From the NCBI RefSeq assembly GCF_030052815.1, contig NC_079501.1, positions 88,640,296 to 88,704,295 on the forward strand: a stretch of DNA of 64,000 bases, read 5' to 3'. Source of the DNA: Hevea brasiliensis. Taxonomy: Eukaryota; Streptophyta; Magnoliopsida; Malpighiales; Euphorbiaceae. The notes under the pieces are model-generated. The model had not been told where the DNA came from. It searched no databases and saw only the letters and a list, made by a program, of their open reading frames with translations. Below are positions 12,075 through 22,893 of the stretch, one piece after another. How positions within the stretch are numbered: the stretch's first letter is position 1; every line of letters starts with the position of its first letter. The position numbers were made by a program, and so were the translations under genes.

Positions 12075-13523
12075 TGTCACACCTTACTCCTCTGTAAGGC
12101 ATAACATGATCCCGTAGAATACCTAATGAACTACCGAACTTTACTTACCGATAACTCATTAAGTACGCTACAAGGGATTTTAAAATAATTTTCTTATTTT
12201 TGATAAGTGGTGAGCATTTTCTAATAGGTATTAAAACATTTAATTCAAGTTGAAAGCTAGTTGAAATTTTTAGCCCATTTTATTTTTCCGCAAATTTTAT
12301 ACAAATTTTGACAGAGTTCCGTCTGTATTTTGAGAAAACAGTTCTTCAAATACCTGAAAAAAAGCACTTCCAATAATTTTGCTCAACAACTTCTTCAAAT
12401 TCATAATTACTTCAATCAATTTCAACACATTTATCAACTCCCAAAATTCAAATCCACCATCATCAAATATCATTAATGAATTTCATGCAATTCAAAATAG
12501 ATGCTACCATTCATATTTCATTAATGACAAAGTAATTTATATACACCATTGCAAAAATTTACGTCAAAAGAAATTCAAACTAAATTTTATTACAAACTTT
12601 ATACAAATTTTGTACAAACTGCTCAAAACTGAATTTACATGTCCATACATTTATGTGTAATACATACATCAAAAGAAATATTTACAGTCAGGGTATAAAT
12701 TATACCCGATAACTTCAAGGTGATAGATCCTCACGCCTCAGCAGCTCAGTCTGCTGCTCCTCTAGTCTCTAAATCTGCGACAGCAATAAAAGCTATCGCT
12801 GAGTACTAGGACTCAGTGGTGCACAACATACTAAAAGAATTTTTATGCAGAATTTAAATCACATTTATTCAAAAATTGAACTGAGCATGCGAGTTAAACA
12901 CAAAACATGAATTATGAGATTTTATTCCAAACAATTTCATTTTGAAGTATCAAACACATTTCATAAAATCCACAGTTAGATCATGCCATTCAAAACAAAT
13001 ATAATCTCAATAGCCAGAGGCTAAGGAGAAGTCACATCACAAGGCTAGCTAGCTCAAATATATGGATATCCATTCAAATCCTCTTCTACTGGCACACCTC
13101 AACACTTCTCCAAATTGCCCCTCGCCGGTTCAACCCGGTTTGTAAATAATTCAATATTTCTTCCGGCTCCTTGACCTAATTATTTAACTAGCTTAACAGT
13201 TCTTTTTCGTGATTTTCTCTTTTCCACTGTGTTCGTATTGGTCCTAAGGACGGTGGCGTCACATTTTACGATTCAAAATTTGAGTTTAAATCGACTTCGC
13301 AGTCCTTCCCGAGAAGGTCACCAATCGCTGTGACTCTCGGCTCGTTTAACTTCTTATGTTCTGTTCTTCTTATTTATACTTAACTAATTGGCAATTACTA
13401 ATTATTTGTATTTATGGCTTCTCTAGTTGTCTTAAGTATGGTTCTAATTCCCTTAATTGTTCGGACCGACACCGGTCACCGGAACAGTGAAATATACCAG
13501 GCTATACAACTAGGGGTGTTATA
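12075..13523 (-). repeat. Element B 3' LTR (1449 bp, internally deleted)
   Basis: It starts TGTCACACCTTAC and ends GGGGTGTTATA (minus strand starts TATAACACCCC, with the usual TG changed to TA). It matches both ends of the right LTR (18415-21926) at roughly 97% by eye but lacks about 2.06 kb. The joint is at about 13112, where TTCTCCA meets AATTGCCCCTC; the intact LTR has CCA at both edges of the lost segment (about 19452 and 21513). The deletion removes the promoter and leader region. Confidence 0.92.
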
Positions 13524-13538
13524 ATTCTCCCCCCTCTT
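13524..13538 (-). other. Element B polypurine tract
   Basis: On the minus strand this is a purine run (AAGAGGGGGGAGAAT) next to the 3' LTR start, as expected for the plus-strand primer. Confidence 0.85.
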
Positions 13539-13570
13539 AAATAAATTTCGTCTCGAAATTTTACCTGGTA

Positions 13571-14494
13571 TCAATCTCTGAACAGCTGTGGGTGCTGTCT
13601 CCTCATGTCCTCCTCTCATTCCCAAGTAGACTCCTCGCCCGAATGATGGTTCCACAGCACTTTTACCAACGTTATCTGCTTGTTCCGTAGCTGCTTCACC
13701 TTATAAGCCAGAATCACTATGGGTTCTTCCTCATATGTGAGGTCTGAATTCACTTCAATTTCTTCCACTTGTAGTACATGAGATGGGTCTGATCGATACC
13801 TCCTCAACATAAACACATGAAAGACATTACGTATCTTTTTCAACTCTGGAGGTAGTGCCAAACGATATGCCAAAGGACCCACTCTTTCTAGAACCTCATA
13901 TGGCCCAATGAAACGAGGACTCAGTTTCCCCTTTCTGCCGAATCTCATAATTCTCTTCCAAGGAGAAACTTTGAGAAAAACTTTCTCACCCATTGCATAC
14001 TCAATATCTCTTCTCTTCAAATCAATGTAGGACTTCTGACGGTCTGATGCAGTCTTAAGTCGATCTCTGATTACCCTGATTTTCTCCTCAGTTTGCTGAA
14101 GAATTTCGGGTCCAATCATCTTTCTTTCACCCACATCATCCCAATACAACGGGGTTTTACATTTTCTGCCATACAAAGCTTCATATGGAGGCATCCCAAT
14201 GCTTGATTGGTAGCTGTTATTATAAGCAAACTCAATCAAAGGCAAGTGTGTATCCCAACTGCCCTCAAACTCAATCACACAAGCCCGTAGCATGTCCTCC
14301 AAGATCTGAATTATCCTCTCAGACTGGCCATCTGTCTGTGGGTGGAATGCCGTACTGAAGTTCAATCTAGTTCCTAGGGCTCTCTGAAGACTACACTAGA
14401 ATCTAGAAGTGAACCTAGGATCTGCATACGTCTGATGGATACGGCACTCCATGCAGTCTCACAATCTCATCAATGTAAAACAATGCCAATCTTT
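13571..14494 (-). pseudogene. pol: Element B integrase core end, C-terminus and chromodomain-like tail
   Basis: After a broken stretch at 14366-14494, which should carry the second catalytic Asp, the frame reopens at 14365 with [18 protein letters not shown]. It reads straight on into ILEDMLRACVIE with no interruption (junction at 14305/14306), so B lacks the intron-like segment seen in A and E. Downstream are YEALYGRKC, the GPY/F module (PRFIGPYEVLERVGP), RRYRSDPSHV and the chromodomain-like tail ending WNHHSGEESTWE. One TGA interrupts the tail at about 13613-13615; the natural stop is at 13571. The product would join the cDNA to the genome. Confidence 0.92.
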
Positions 14495-15454
14495 CTAAAT
14501 CGTAGTCCATTCGATTTGTGAGAAAATGAGCGAACTTAGTGGTCTGTCAACAATGACCCAAACTGCATCATGACTCTTCTGTGTCCTCGGAAGTTCCATC
14601 ACAAAATCCATCGTTATTCTCTCCCATTTCCATTCCAGTACTGGTAGTGGATGTAACAACCCAGCGGGTACTTGATGCTCTGCCTTCACTTGCTGACAAG
14701 TTAGGCATTTGGATACAAACTCTACCACATCCCTTTTCATACCCATCCACCAGTAATGCTCCTTTAGCCCACTATACATTTTTGTGCCACCAGGGTGCAT
14801 GGCAAAAGGAGACTCATGTGCTTCCTTCAAAATGATCTGCCTCAAATCAACATTATTAGGAACACACATTTTGCCCTGGTGTAGCAGTAGACCATTATCT
14901 CTAATTGAGAATTCTGGTTTTTTGCCCTGTCGGACTTCTTGCAACAGCTTCTGATACCTTTCATCATTCTGAGCAGCCATTCTGATCTGATCAATCAACA
15001 CTGGCTGTACATGCCATGCAACTGCTGTCTGCCCATCATTATTAATCTCTAAGCTGGCATGCAATGATCTTAACTCATGCACCAAAGACAAAGGAGTAAC
15101 TAGTAGACTTGCCATAGTCTTACGACTTAATGCGTCAGCCACAACATTAGATTTCCCTGGCTGATAGTCTATCAGATAATCATAGTCTTTTATCAACTCT
15201 AACCATCTCCTCTGTCTCAAATTCAGCTCTTTCTGGGTGCCCAAATACTTCAAATTCTTATGATCTGTGTAGATGTAACACTTTTTCCCATACAAATAGT
15301 GTCTCCAGATCTTAAGAGCAAACACAATAGCTGCAATCTCTAAATCATGTGTTAGATAATTCCTCTCATGCGGTTTCAGCAGGCGTGATGCATAGGCAAT
15401 GATATTTCGATCTTGCATCAATACACAGCCTAACCCATTATGAGAAGCATCACT
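14495..15454 (-). pseudogene. pol: Element B RNase H and integrase N-terminal half
   Basis: The open stretch 15421-14495 encodes the rest of RNase H ([35 protein letters not shown]). The integrase zinc finger follows ([28 protein letters not shown]), then the first catalytic Asp ([10 protein letters not shown]). It ends in a frameshift at DRPLSSL, where DRLTKSAHF is expected. The N-terminal RNase H motif (SDASHNGLG) lies just beyond a stop at about 15452-15454, where GTTTAG replaces a Tyr codon. Confidence 0.9.
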
Positions 15455-16951
15455 CTAAACTGTATATTCTTTACCTGGAGTAGGTAAAGTAAGGACTGGA
15501 GCTTCAGTCAAACATTTCTTCAATTCATCAAAACTCTGTTGACATTTATCTGTCCACTGAAATTTCACATATTTTCTAAGCAGCTTGGTCAATGGAGATG
15601 CCAAAATGGAGAATCCCTTCACAAATTGACGGTAGTATCCAGCTAAACCCAGAAAACTACGAATCTCTGTGATATTTCTGGGTGGCCTCCAATTAAGGAC
15701 AGCTTCTATCTTACTTGGATCTACCTTGATGCCCTCTTCTGACACTACATGCCCCAAAAAGGATATCTCCTTTAGCCAAAATTCACACTTCGACAATTTG
15801 GCATATAGCTGTTTCTACCTCAAAGTCTGCAGTACAATCCGCAGATGTTTATCACGCTCTTCTGCACTCCTCGAATAGACCAATCTATCATCTATGAATA
15901 CCACAACAAACTGGTCAAGGTATGGTCTGAAGATAGTGTTCATCAGATCCATAAAAGCAGCCGGAGCATTAGTTAACCCGAATGGCATGACTAAGAACTC
16001 ATAATGGCCATAGCGGGTTCTGAAAGCAGTTTTAGGAATACTCTGCTCTTGTACTTTCAACTGATAATAACCTGATCTCAAGTCAATTTTGGAGAACACA
16101 GCTGCACCCATCAACTGATCAAACAAGTCATCAATGCGGGGCAATGGATATCTATTCTTTATTGTCACCTTATTCAACTGCCAATAATCAATACACAAGC
16201 AGAGAGTACCATCTTTCTTCTTTACAAACAACACTGGCGCTCCCCAAGGTGACACACTAGGGTGGATAAAGCCATTGTCAAGCAATTCTTGCAACTGCAC
16301 TTTCAACTCTTTCAATTCTGCAGGTGCCATTTTATATGGCGTTATGGAGATTGGGTCCACACCAGGCATAACATCGATCTCAAACTGCACCTCTCTTTCT
16401 GGAAGTAATCCTGGCAATTCATCAGGAAACACATCCGGAAAGTCACATACCGTAGGGATGTCCCTCAGTGCTGGACTCCCCACTTGGGTGTCTATCACAT
16501 GTGCCAAGTATGCTTCACACCCCTTCCTAATCATTCTTCTGGCTAGTGCAGCCGAAATGATGTTTGATGGCAGTAAATGCCTCTCCCCATGTATTACCAC
16601 ATCATCATACAAAGGGAGACCAAAAGTGACTGTCTTCAGTCTACAGTCAATCATGGCATGATGCCTGGCTAACGAATTCATGCCCAAGATAATATCATAA
16701 TTTCTGAAGGGCATTTCAATCAAATCTGACAGAAAAACACGTCCTTGGATCACCAAAGGACAGTCCCTATAAATTCTGTTGACCCGGACCTCTTGTCCTA
16801 ACGGACTAGTTACTAGCACTTCAAAACCCATTTGGACACATGGAACAGCAAGTGAATTGACTATGATAACACTAACATATGAATGGGTTGAACCCGGATC
16901 AAACAACACAAATACTTCTTGATCAGAGATAGAGAATGTACCGGCTACCAC
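15455..16951 (-). pseudogene. pol: Element B protease and reverse transcriptase
   Basis: One frame, broken only by a stop at about 15813-15815 (LR*KQLYAK). It encodes the protease ([16 protein letters not shown] where D-S/T-G is expected) and [41 protein letters not shown], and a FIDDRL active-site box (usually FIDDIL). RT thumb motifs follow ([33 protein letters not shown]). The catalytic aspartates survive, so RT loss is due mainly to the stops. This is the best-preserved pol in the window and served as my reference for A, D and E. Confidence 0.93.
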
Positions 16952-18225
16952 ATCAGAAGTCTCAGCCTCTTCTCGCTGTCTTATTTTGTAGACTCTGGCT
17001 GAAGCACTCCCTTATGCCGACTGACCAACTATGCCCTGATTGCCTGAAGCAGTGCCTCTACCTCTGCCTCTTCCTCTACCAACTGATTGTGAACCTCTGG
17101 GAGCAGGACTCTGAATAGATCCCTCAGCAGTAGTAGGAGCTGGACCATATCTCGGAGCACTAATGCAATCTTTAGCTATATGGCCCTTGCCTCCATAGTT
17201 AAAACAGGCTCCAGTGGCCCAATAGCATTCCCCCATATGAATCTTGCCACAAGTCTCACAGGGGCGGGCAGAATATGAACCCCTGCTCGACTGCTGACCA
17301 GACCTAGGGGGTCTCTGTCCAAAAAATCTGCCCCTACCAAATCTTCCACCTCGACCCCTGCTGGGTCTACTAAATTTCTTCTTTTTCCCAGAAGCACCAC
17401 CAGAACTTTGTTCAACTGATTTTTCACCCTTGTCTTTCTCTGATTTTTCCACTTTTTCTGATTTTTCTTTTGTTGGGGTCGCTTCTGATTCAATCCTTTC
17501 TAAGTCGAGTGCTTGAGACATGAGTTCTGAAAAGTTGCTGTGTCTAAATCCCACTACTTGCATTCTCAAGCTAGGCTTCAAACCAGTCTCAAATCTCTTG
17601 CATCTTGCCTTGCTGGTAGAAAGAGGACTCCCAGCATAATGACTTAAGCGGGAGAACTCCCTCTCATACTCTACCACTGATCTATTCCCTTGTTTCAAAC
17701 TCAAAAATTCTTACAATTTCTGATCAACATATGCATCTGGGATGTATTTCTGTCTGAATTCTCTGATGAAGTCATCCCAGGTCAGTACTGGTGGTTTAGC
17801 TAAGCTGTGGGGGATGGTCTTCCACCAATCATACGCATCCCTTGCAGTAGAGACACAGAATATTCAAACTTCAAATCATCTTGGCAGTGCAGCTTCTTAA
17901 ATACTCTATCTATCCTTTCAAGCCAATGCTCTGCCTCTAAAGGGTCCACTGTACCCTTAAATTCTGTAGCCCCATACTTCAGTAATTTATCATACTGTCT
18001 GGCTGGAGGCAGTGGTTGGGCCACAGATGTCTGGGGTGGAGCTTGAGCAGGCATACTCCCAGCCATTTGTTGAAACATCGCAGCCATCTGCTGTGCGAAC
18101 CGTGCAGAAAACTGCGGCATTTGCGGGGCTGGTGCTACTGATCCACTAATATTCTGTAGAGCTGGGGCTTCCCCTTGTGCCTCAGTTTCAACAGATTGCT
18201 CGACTGAGCGATCCCCTTCCTCCAT
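16952..18225 (-). pseudogene. gag: Element B gag
   Basis: Gag starts at ATG 18225 (MEEGDRSVEQSVE) with a Gln/Met-rich segment (QQMAAMFQQMAG). It continues with capsid motifs (AEHWLERIDRVFKKL, RSVVEYEREFSRLSHYAG), a Lys/Glu-rich and Gly/Arg-rich basic region, and a double knuckle: CETCGKIHMGEC then CFNYGGKGHIAKDC. In the second knuckle a Cys is replaced by Tyr. A frameshift at about 17810-17830, a stop near 17703 and a stop at about 17010 before the protease break it. Gag would assemble the particle and bind RNA. Confidence 0.9.
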
Positions 18226-18394
18226 TTCAGTTTGAAGTTAGGGTATCTCCTGAACAAATAACACATGGAGATTTCCCTCCGTTAGTTCATATTTATGATG
18301 TAATGCACTGTATGTAACAAATATGGACATTGAGCAGTTGTACTTAACAAAGAAAAACACAAATTCTCAAGTTAAAACATACTTCAAAAATTTT

Positions 18395-18406
18395 GCTCTG
18401 ATACCA
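18395..18406 (-). other. Element B primer-binding site (tRNA-iMet)
   Basis: GCTCTGATACCA on the plus strand is the reverse complement of TGGTATCAGAGC. It lies a few bases inside the LTR that starts at 18415, so this right-hand LTR is the 5' LTR of a minus-strand element. Confidence 0.95.
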
Positions 18407-18414
18407 CTAAAACA

Positions 18415-21400
18415 TGTCACACCTTACCCCTCTGTAAGGCATAACATGATCCCGTAGAATACCTAATGAACAACCGAACTTCACTTACCGATAACTCATT
18501 AAGTACTCTACAAGGGATTTTAAAATAATTTTCTTATTTTTGATAAGTGATGAGCATTTTCTAATCGGTATTAAAACATTTAATTCAAGTTGAAAGCTAG
18601 TTGAAATTTTTAGTCCATTTTATTTTTCTGCAAATTTTATACAAATTTTGACAGAGTTCCATCTGTATTTTGAGAAAATAGTTCTTCAAATACCTGAAAA
18701 AAAGCACTTCCAATAATTTTCCTCAACAACTTCTTCAAATTCACAATTACTTTAATCAATTTCAACACATTTATCAACTCCTAAAATTCAAATCCACCAT
18801 CAACAAATATCATTAATGAATTTCATTCAATTCAAAATAGATGCTACCATTCATATTTCATTAATAACAAAGTAATTTATATACACCATTGCAAAAATTT
18901 ACATCAAAAGAAATTCAAACTAAATTTTATTACAAACTTTATACAAAATTTGTACAAACTGCTCAAAACCGAATTTACATGTCCATACATTTATGTGTAA
19001 TACATACATCAAAAGAAATATTTACAGTCAGGGTATAAATTATACCCGATAACTTCAAGCTGATAGATCCTCACGCCTCAGCAGCTCAGTCCGCTGCTCC
19101 TCTAGTCTCTAAATCTGCGACAGCAATAAAAGCTATCGCTGAGTACTAGGACTCAGTGGTGCACAATATACTAAAAGAATTTTTATGCAGAATTTAAATC
19201 ACATTTATTCAAAAATTGAACTGAGCATGCGAGTTAAACACAAAACATGAATTATGAGATTTTATTCCAAACAATTTCATTTTGAAGTATCAAACACATT
19301 TCATAAAATCCACAGTTAGATCATGCCATTCGAAACAAATATAATCTCAATAGCTAGAGGCTAAGGAGAAGTCACATCACAAGGCTAGCTAGCTCAAATA
19401 TATGGATATCCATTCAAATCCTCTTCTACTGGCACACCTCAACACTTCTCCAGAGAAGGAATCAAAATTCGAAACTAATTACCCCCACTAGTCATGCTAG
19501 TGAGGTGTTCAAATATATGGTCATGACACTGTGGTTTCAAAACTTATCTTAACAATTTGCTAAATATTGTTATTTCAAATATACACAATAACTTTCACAA
19601 TTTAAATCAAAACATCATAAATAATGTCACAAATAAACTTTCAACAATTCAAAGCAAAGGTAAAATACATATTTCATTCACTTTATCAATGAATTTTAAA
19701 GCATAGTGATGTTGTGCACAAACCTCAAGCGAGTCGCCTCTTAGACTTGACTCAGTTCCTCAGGTTCTTTCCCGGTATTCTTTTCAACTGAAACACACAA
19801 TTTTATAGTGTTTCAGTACCATAACTTAACATAAATCTAAAAATAAATTTAATTTCACTTTTACCTAGCTCTAACGTGCTAAACTTGATGTTCTTTAATT
19901 TTTGTGTTTCAGGGTTACTATTCACTATACTATTCAAGTCAATTTGTTGACTTTCTAAGGCTTAATAGGTATGGGAATTCCAACTTCACCCACATACCAC
20001 ATTTTGATCACTAAATTTGTTGGTTTTGGTTGTTTATTCAAATTTTAAGTCTTTTAGGCAAATTTGATAAATTTTCAGTTTTGGTGTCTAAGGTTGCACT
20101 GTTCCATTGGTCATTTTACTATTGGAATTTGGCAAAACTTTCTTCATAGAAAATGTTTCCTGTTGTCTTAAGTTTATTTTCCTTTTTTAATCACTCCAAT
20201 TGGAGTTTTGTAGCTCAAGTTATAGCCATTTGAACCATGGCTGCCGGATTGGACTTAACCCAGATTTTCTGAGCAATTTTGGTTCTGGCAGTTTTAGGTC
20301 ACCAACTTGGGGTGGCCAAATGACTTGGTTAATGGCATAATTTGGGTTTGTGTTCTTCATGAAAGTTTTAGGTCTATATCTCAACTATCCACTGGTAAAT
20401 TTTCAGGTCATTTAGAGCTGCCTAGCTCATGTTATGGCCAAATGAACAAAGTCAGTTTGTACAGGGCAGACTGAGATTTTCCAAGTTTGGTCAATTTGTT
20501 CACTAGGTTTTGATCACTTTTTAGGCATGCTTTCTAAATGAAAATTGTGTCATTTAGTGTCTATTTTCATTCCCAATTGGTCTCATACCAATTGGACTTG
20601 TAAATTTTATTTTTGGTCCCTCAAAGGTAACTTGCAGCATGACCACACTCAATCCAAATTTGCTTTTGATTCAAACACTCCTAACACACCTCATTAGGTC
20701 ACAATTGACCATTTCTCTCCTTAAAATAGGTCAAAGACATCATTTACAAGTTTCTCACATTTTTGTCTCTAAACCCTAATGTCCAAAATCCTAATTCACA
20801 CTAATTGTTGCATTTAACCAATTCAATGCTTTTAACTATAATCGCTCATCTAATTGAGGTTCATATACTCATTCAAATCCATCAAACCATGCAAATCACA
20901 CTCCCCATCATGCTGGCCAAAATTTCAGTTTAGTCCTCCACAATTGTTTTTATTTCATTTCTTTAGTTTCTAAGCTCATTTAAATAACTAAACATGCATT
21001 TGATTAGATAATTGGAAGTTAAAAGACTAACCTTTGCTTGGAGGGTTTCTAGGCTTTCCTTTCATCAATTCTTTCTTCTTCTTTTTACTCTCTAATGCTT
21101 CCTCAACATGTAAAAAGAATTTTTTTGTGTTGGGACCTTGTGAATTTATGGAAGAAATTAGAGAAATTCAAGCTTTCTTTCTCTTAACAATGGTGGAACA
21201 AGGTGAGTAAGAATGGAGAGAGAGGTGGGGCGGCAAGGATAATGAGGAAGATGACTTTATTTGTTTTTATTTATTTATTTTTTTGTCTTTTGTCTTATGA
21301 AAGACCAAAAATTCAATTTAAATAAATTTTTAAATTATAGGATTTATGGCATCATGCATGATGTCATGCATGATGTCACATCTCTTCACTTTTTCATTTT

Positions 21401-21926
21401 CTTTCTTTTTTTTTTTCTATTAGTTCTTTAATTTAATTCTCGATTCTGAAATTTTCTTTTCTCTGATTTTATTTGACAGTTAGGTCAGGAGTCAGCTCTC
21501 GGGGTCAATTGACCAAATTGCCCCTCGCCGGTTTAACCCGGTTTGCAAATAATTCAATATTTCTTCCGGCTCCCTGACCTAATTATTTGACTGGCTTAAC
21601 AGTTCTTTTTTGTGATTTTCTCTTTTCCACTGTGTTCGTAATGGTCCTAAGGACGGTAGCGTCACATTTTACGGTTCAAAATTTGAGTTTAAATCGACTT
21701 CGCAGTCCTTCCCGAGAAGGTCACCCATCGCTGTGACTCTCGGCTCGTTTAACTTCTTATGTTCTGTTCTTCTTATTTATACTTAACTAATTGGAAATTA
21801 ATAATTATTTGTATTTATGGCTTCTCTAGTTGTCTTAAGTATGGTTCTAATTCCCTTAATAGTTCGGACCAACACCGGTCACCGGAACAGTGAAATATAC
21901 TAGGCTATACAACTAGGGGTGTTATA
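18415..21926 (-). repeat. Element B 5' LTR (3512 bp, intact)
   Basis: The full-length LTR runs from TGTCACACCTTAC to GGGTGTTATA. Target duplication: acaat at 12070-12074 versus gcaat at 21927-21931 (four of five bases match). On its minus strand it has the conserved cassette (about 21712-21752) and a palindromic TGATGTCATGCATGATGTCA array (21351-21380). It also has a CT-rich leader, a donor-like AAAG|GTTAGTC at about 21031, and several degenerate ~110-bp units (about 20200-20460). Intact length matches reassembled solo LTR C (3485 bp). Confidence 0.93.
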
Positions 21927-22893
21927 GCAATAACTCATCAAAACCTCAAATTTTCTTCACCAAATTACTCATCTCAAGCTAAACATAAACTTTACTTAAG
22001 AAAGGAAGGATTTTGGACACTTACCTCTTTTGGAGCTTGCTCAAACCTTCGCCAAAATTCCTTTTTTTTTGGCTCCCAATGTGCTACCCAAGATGTATAG
22101 ACCAGCTTTAGTGAATGAACTTAAGAAATTTAGGGCTTAAATCATGGAGAGAGAAAGCTCAAGGTGGACGTCCATGGTGGTTCCTTTTGGGAGAATTTTC
22201 AATCGGCCAAGAATGGAATTGAGAGGAAGAAGAGGTGTTTTGGCTGTCCACTTAGGTTTATATAATCCCATAGTGCTCCATTAAGGTGAATTTTAGATAT
22301 AATTAATCCAAGTCCCTTAATTTGCAATTTTGCCACCATTCTTTCACTATTTATTTTATATACCCAATTTCTTATTTTCATGGTATTTTCAAAATTTAAT
22401 ACCACTTATTTTTCATGGACATTTAGGTCAAAAGTCCACTCTAGCTGTGAAATGACCAAAATACTCTTCTTCGGGTTGTATTCCCAATTTTTCAGTAACA
22501 CCGATTTTTATCATTTTCTTGATTTTTTGTTTTTCTTTGTACTAATTCATTAATTTTCTTGATATTTCTAATGTCAATTACACCTCATTAGGCCTTTATT
22601 ATGTCTCAAAATTTAATTCCGAGAGTTCCCCATAGTTTTAGGGTTGACAATTGCCTTCGCCGTAACTTCCTGGTGCTGTCACCCATCGCTACGGTTTTTG
22701 GCTCGTTCAACCTAATTGCACTTCATCTCTTTTATTTTCTCTTATTTTTTCTTGTATTTTCTTACCTTATTTTTCATCATTTTATGTCTTCTCAATATCA
22801 TTTAAGTGTAGTTCCAGACATGGCAGCTGTCCGGATAGACACCGGTCATCGAAACAGTGATTTGCACAGAACTATGCATATAGGGGTGTTACA
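21927..22893 (-). repeat. LTR H, right part
   Basis: This is the continuation of H after element B, ending GGGTGTTACA (minus strand TGTAACACCCC). On the minus strand it has the conserved cassette (about 22665-22710), a TATATAA box (about 22257-22265), a CT-rich leader and a textbook donor-like AAGAG|GTAAGTG at 22024/22025. It is related to LTR F and, near its start, to LTR E. The ORF at 22601-22966 spans its border and is chance. Confidence 0.82.

Noticed and set aside
16275..16661. 128-aa plus-strand ORF
   Set aside because: It is the antisense shadow of element B protease/RT, which is clearly coding on the minus strand.
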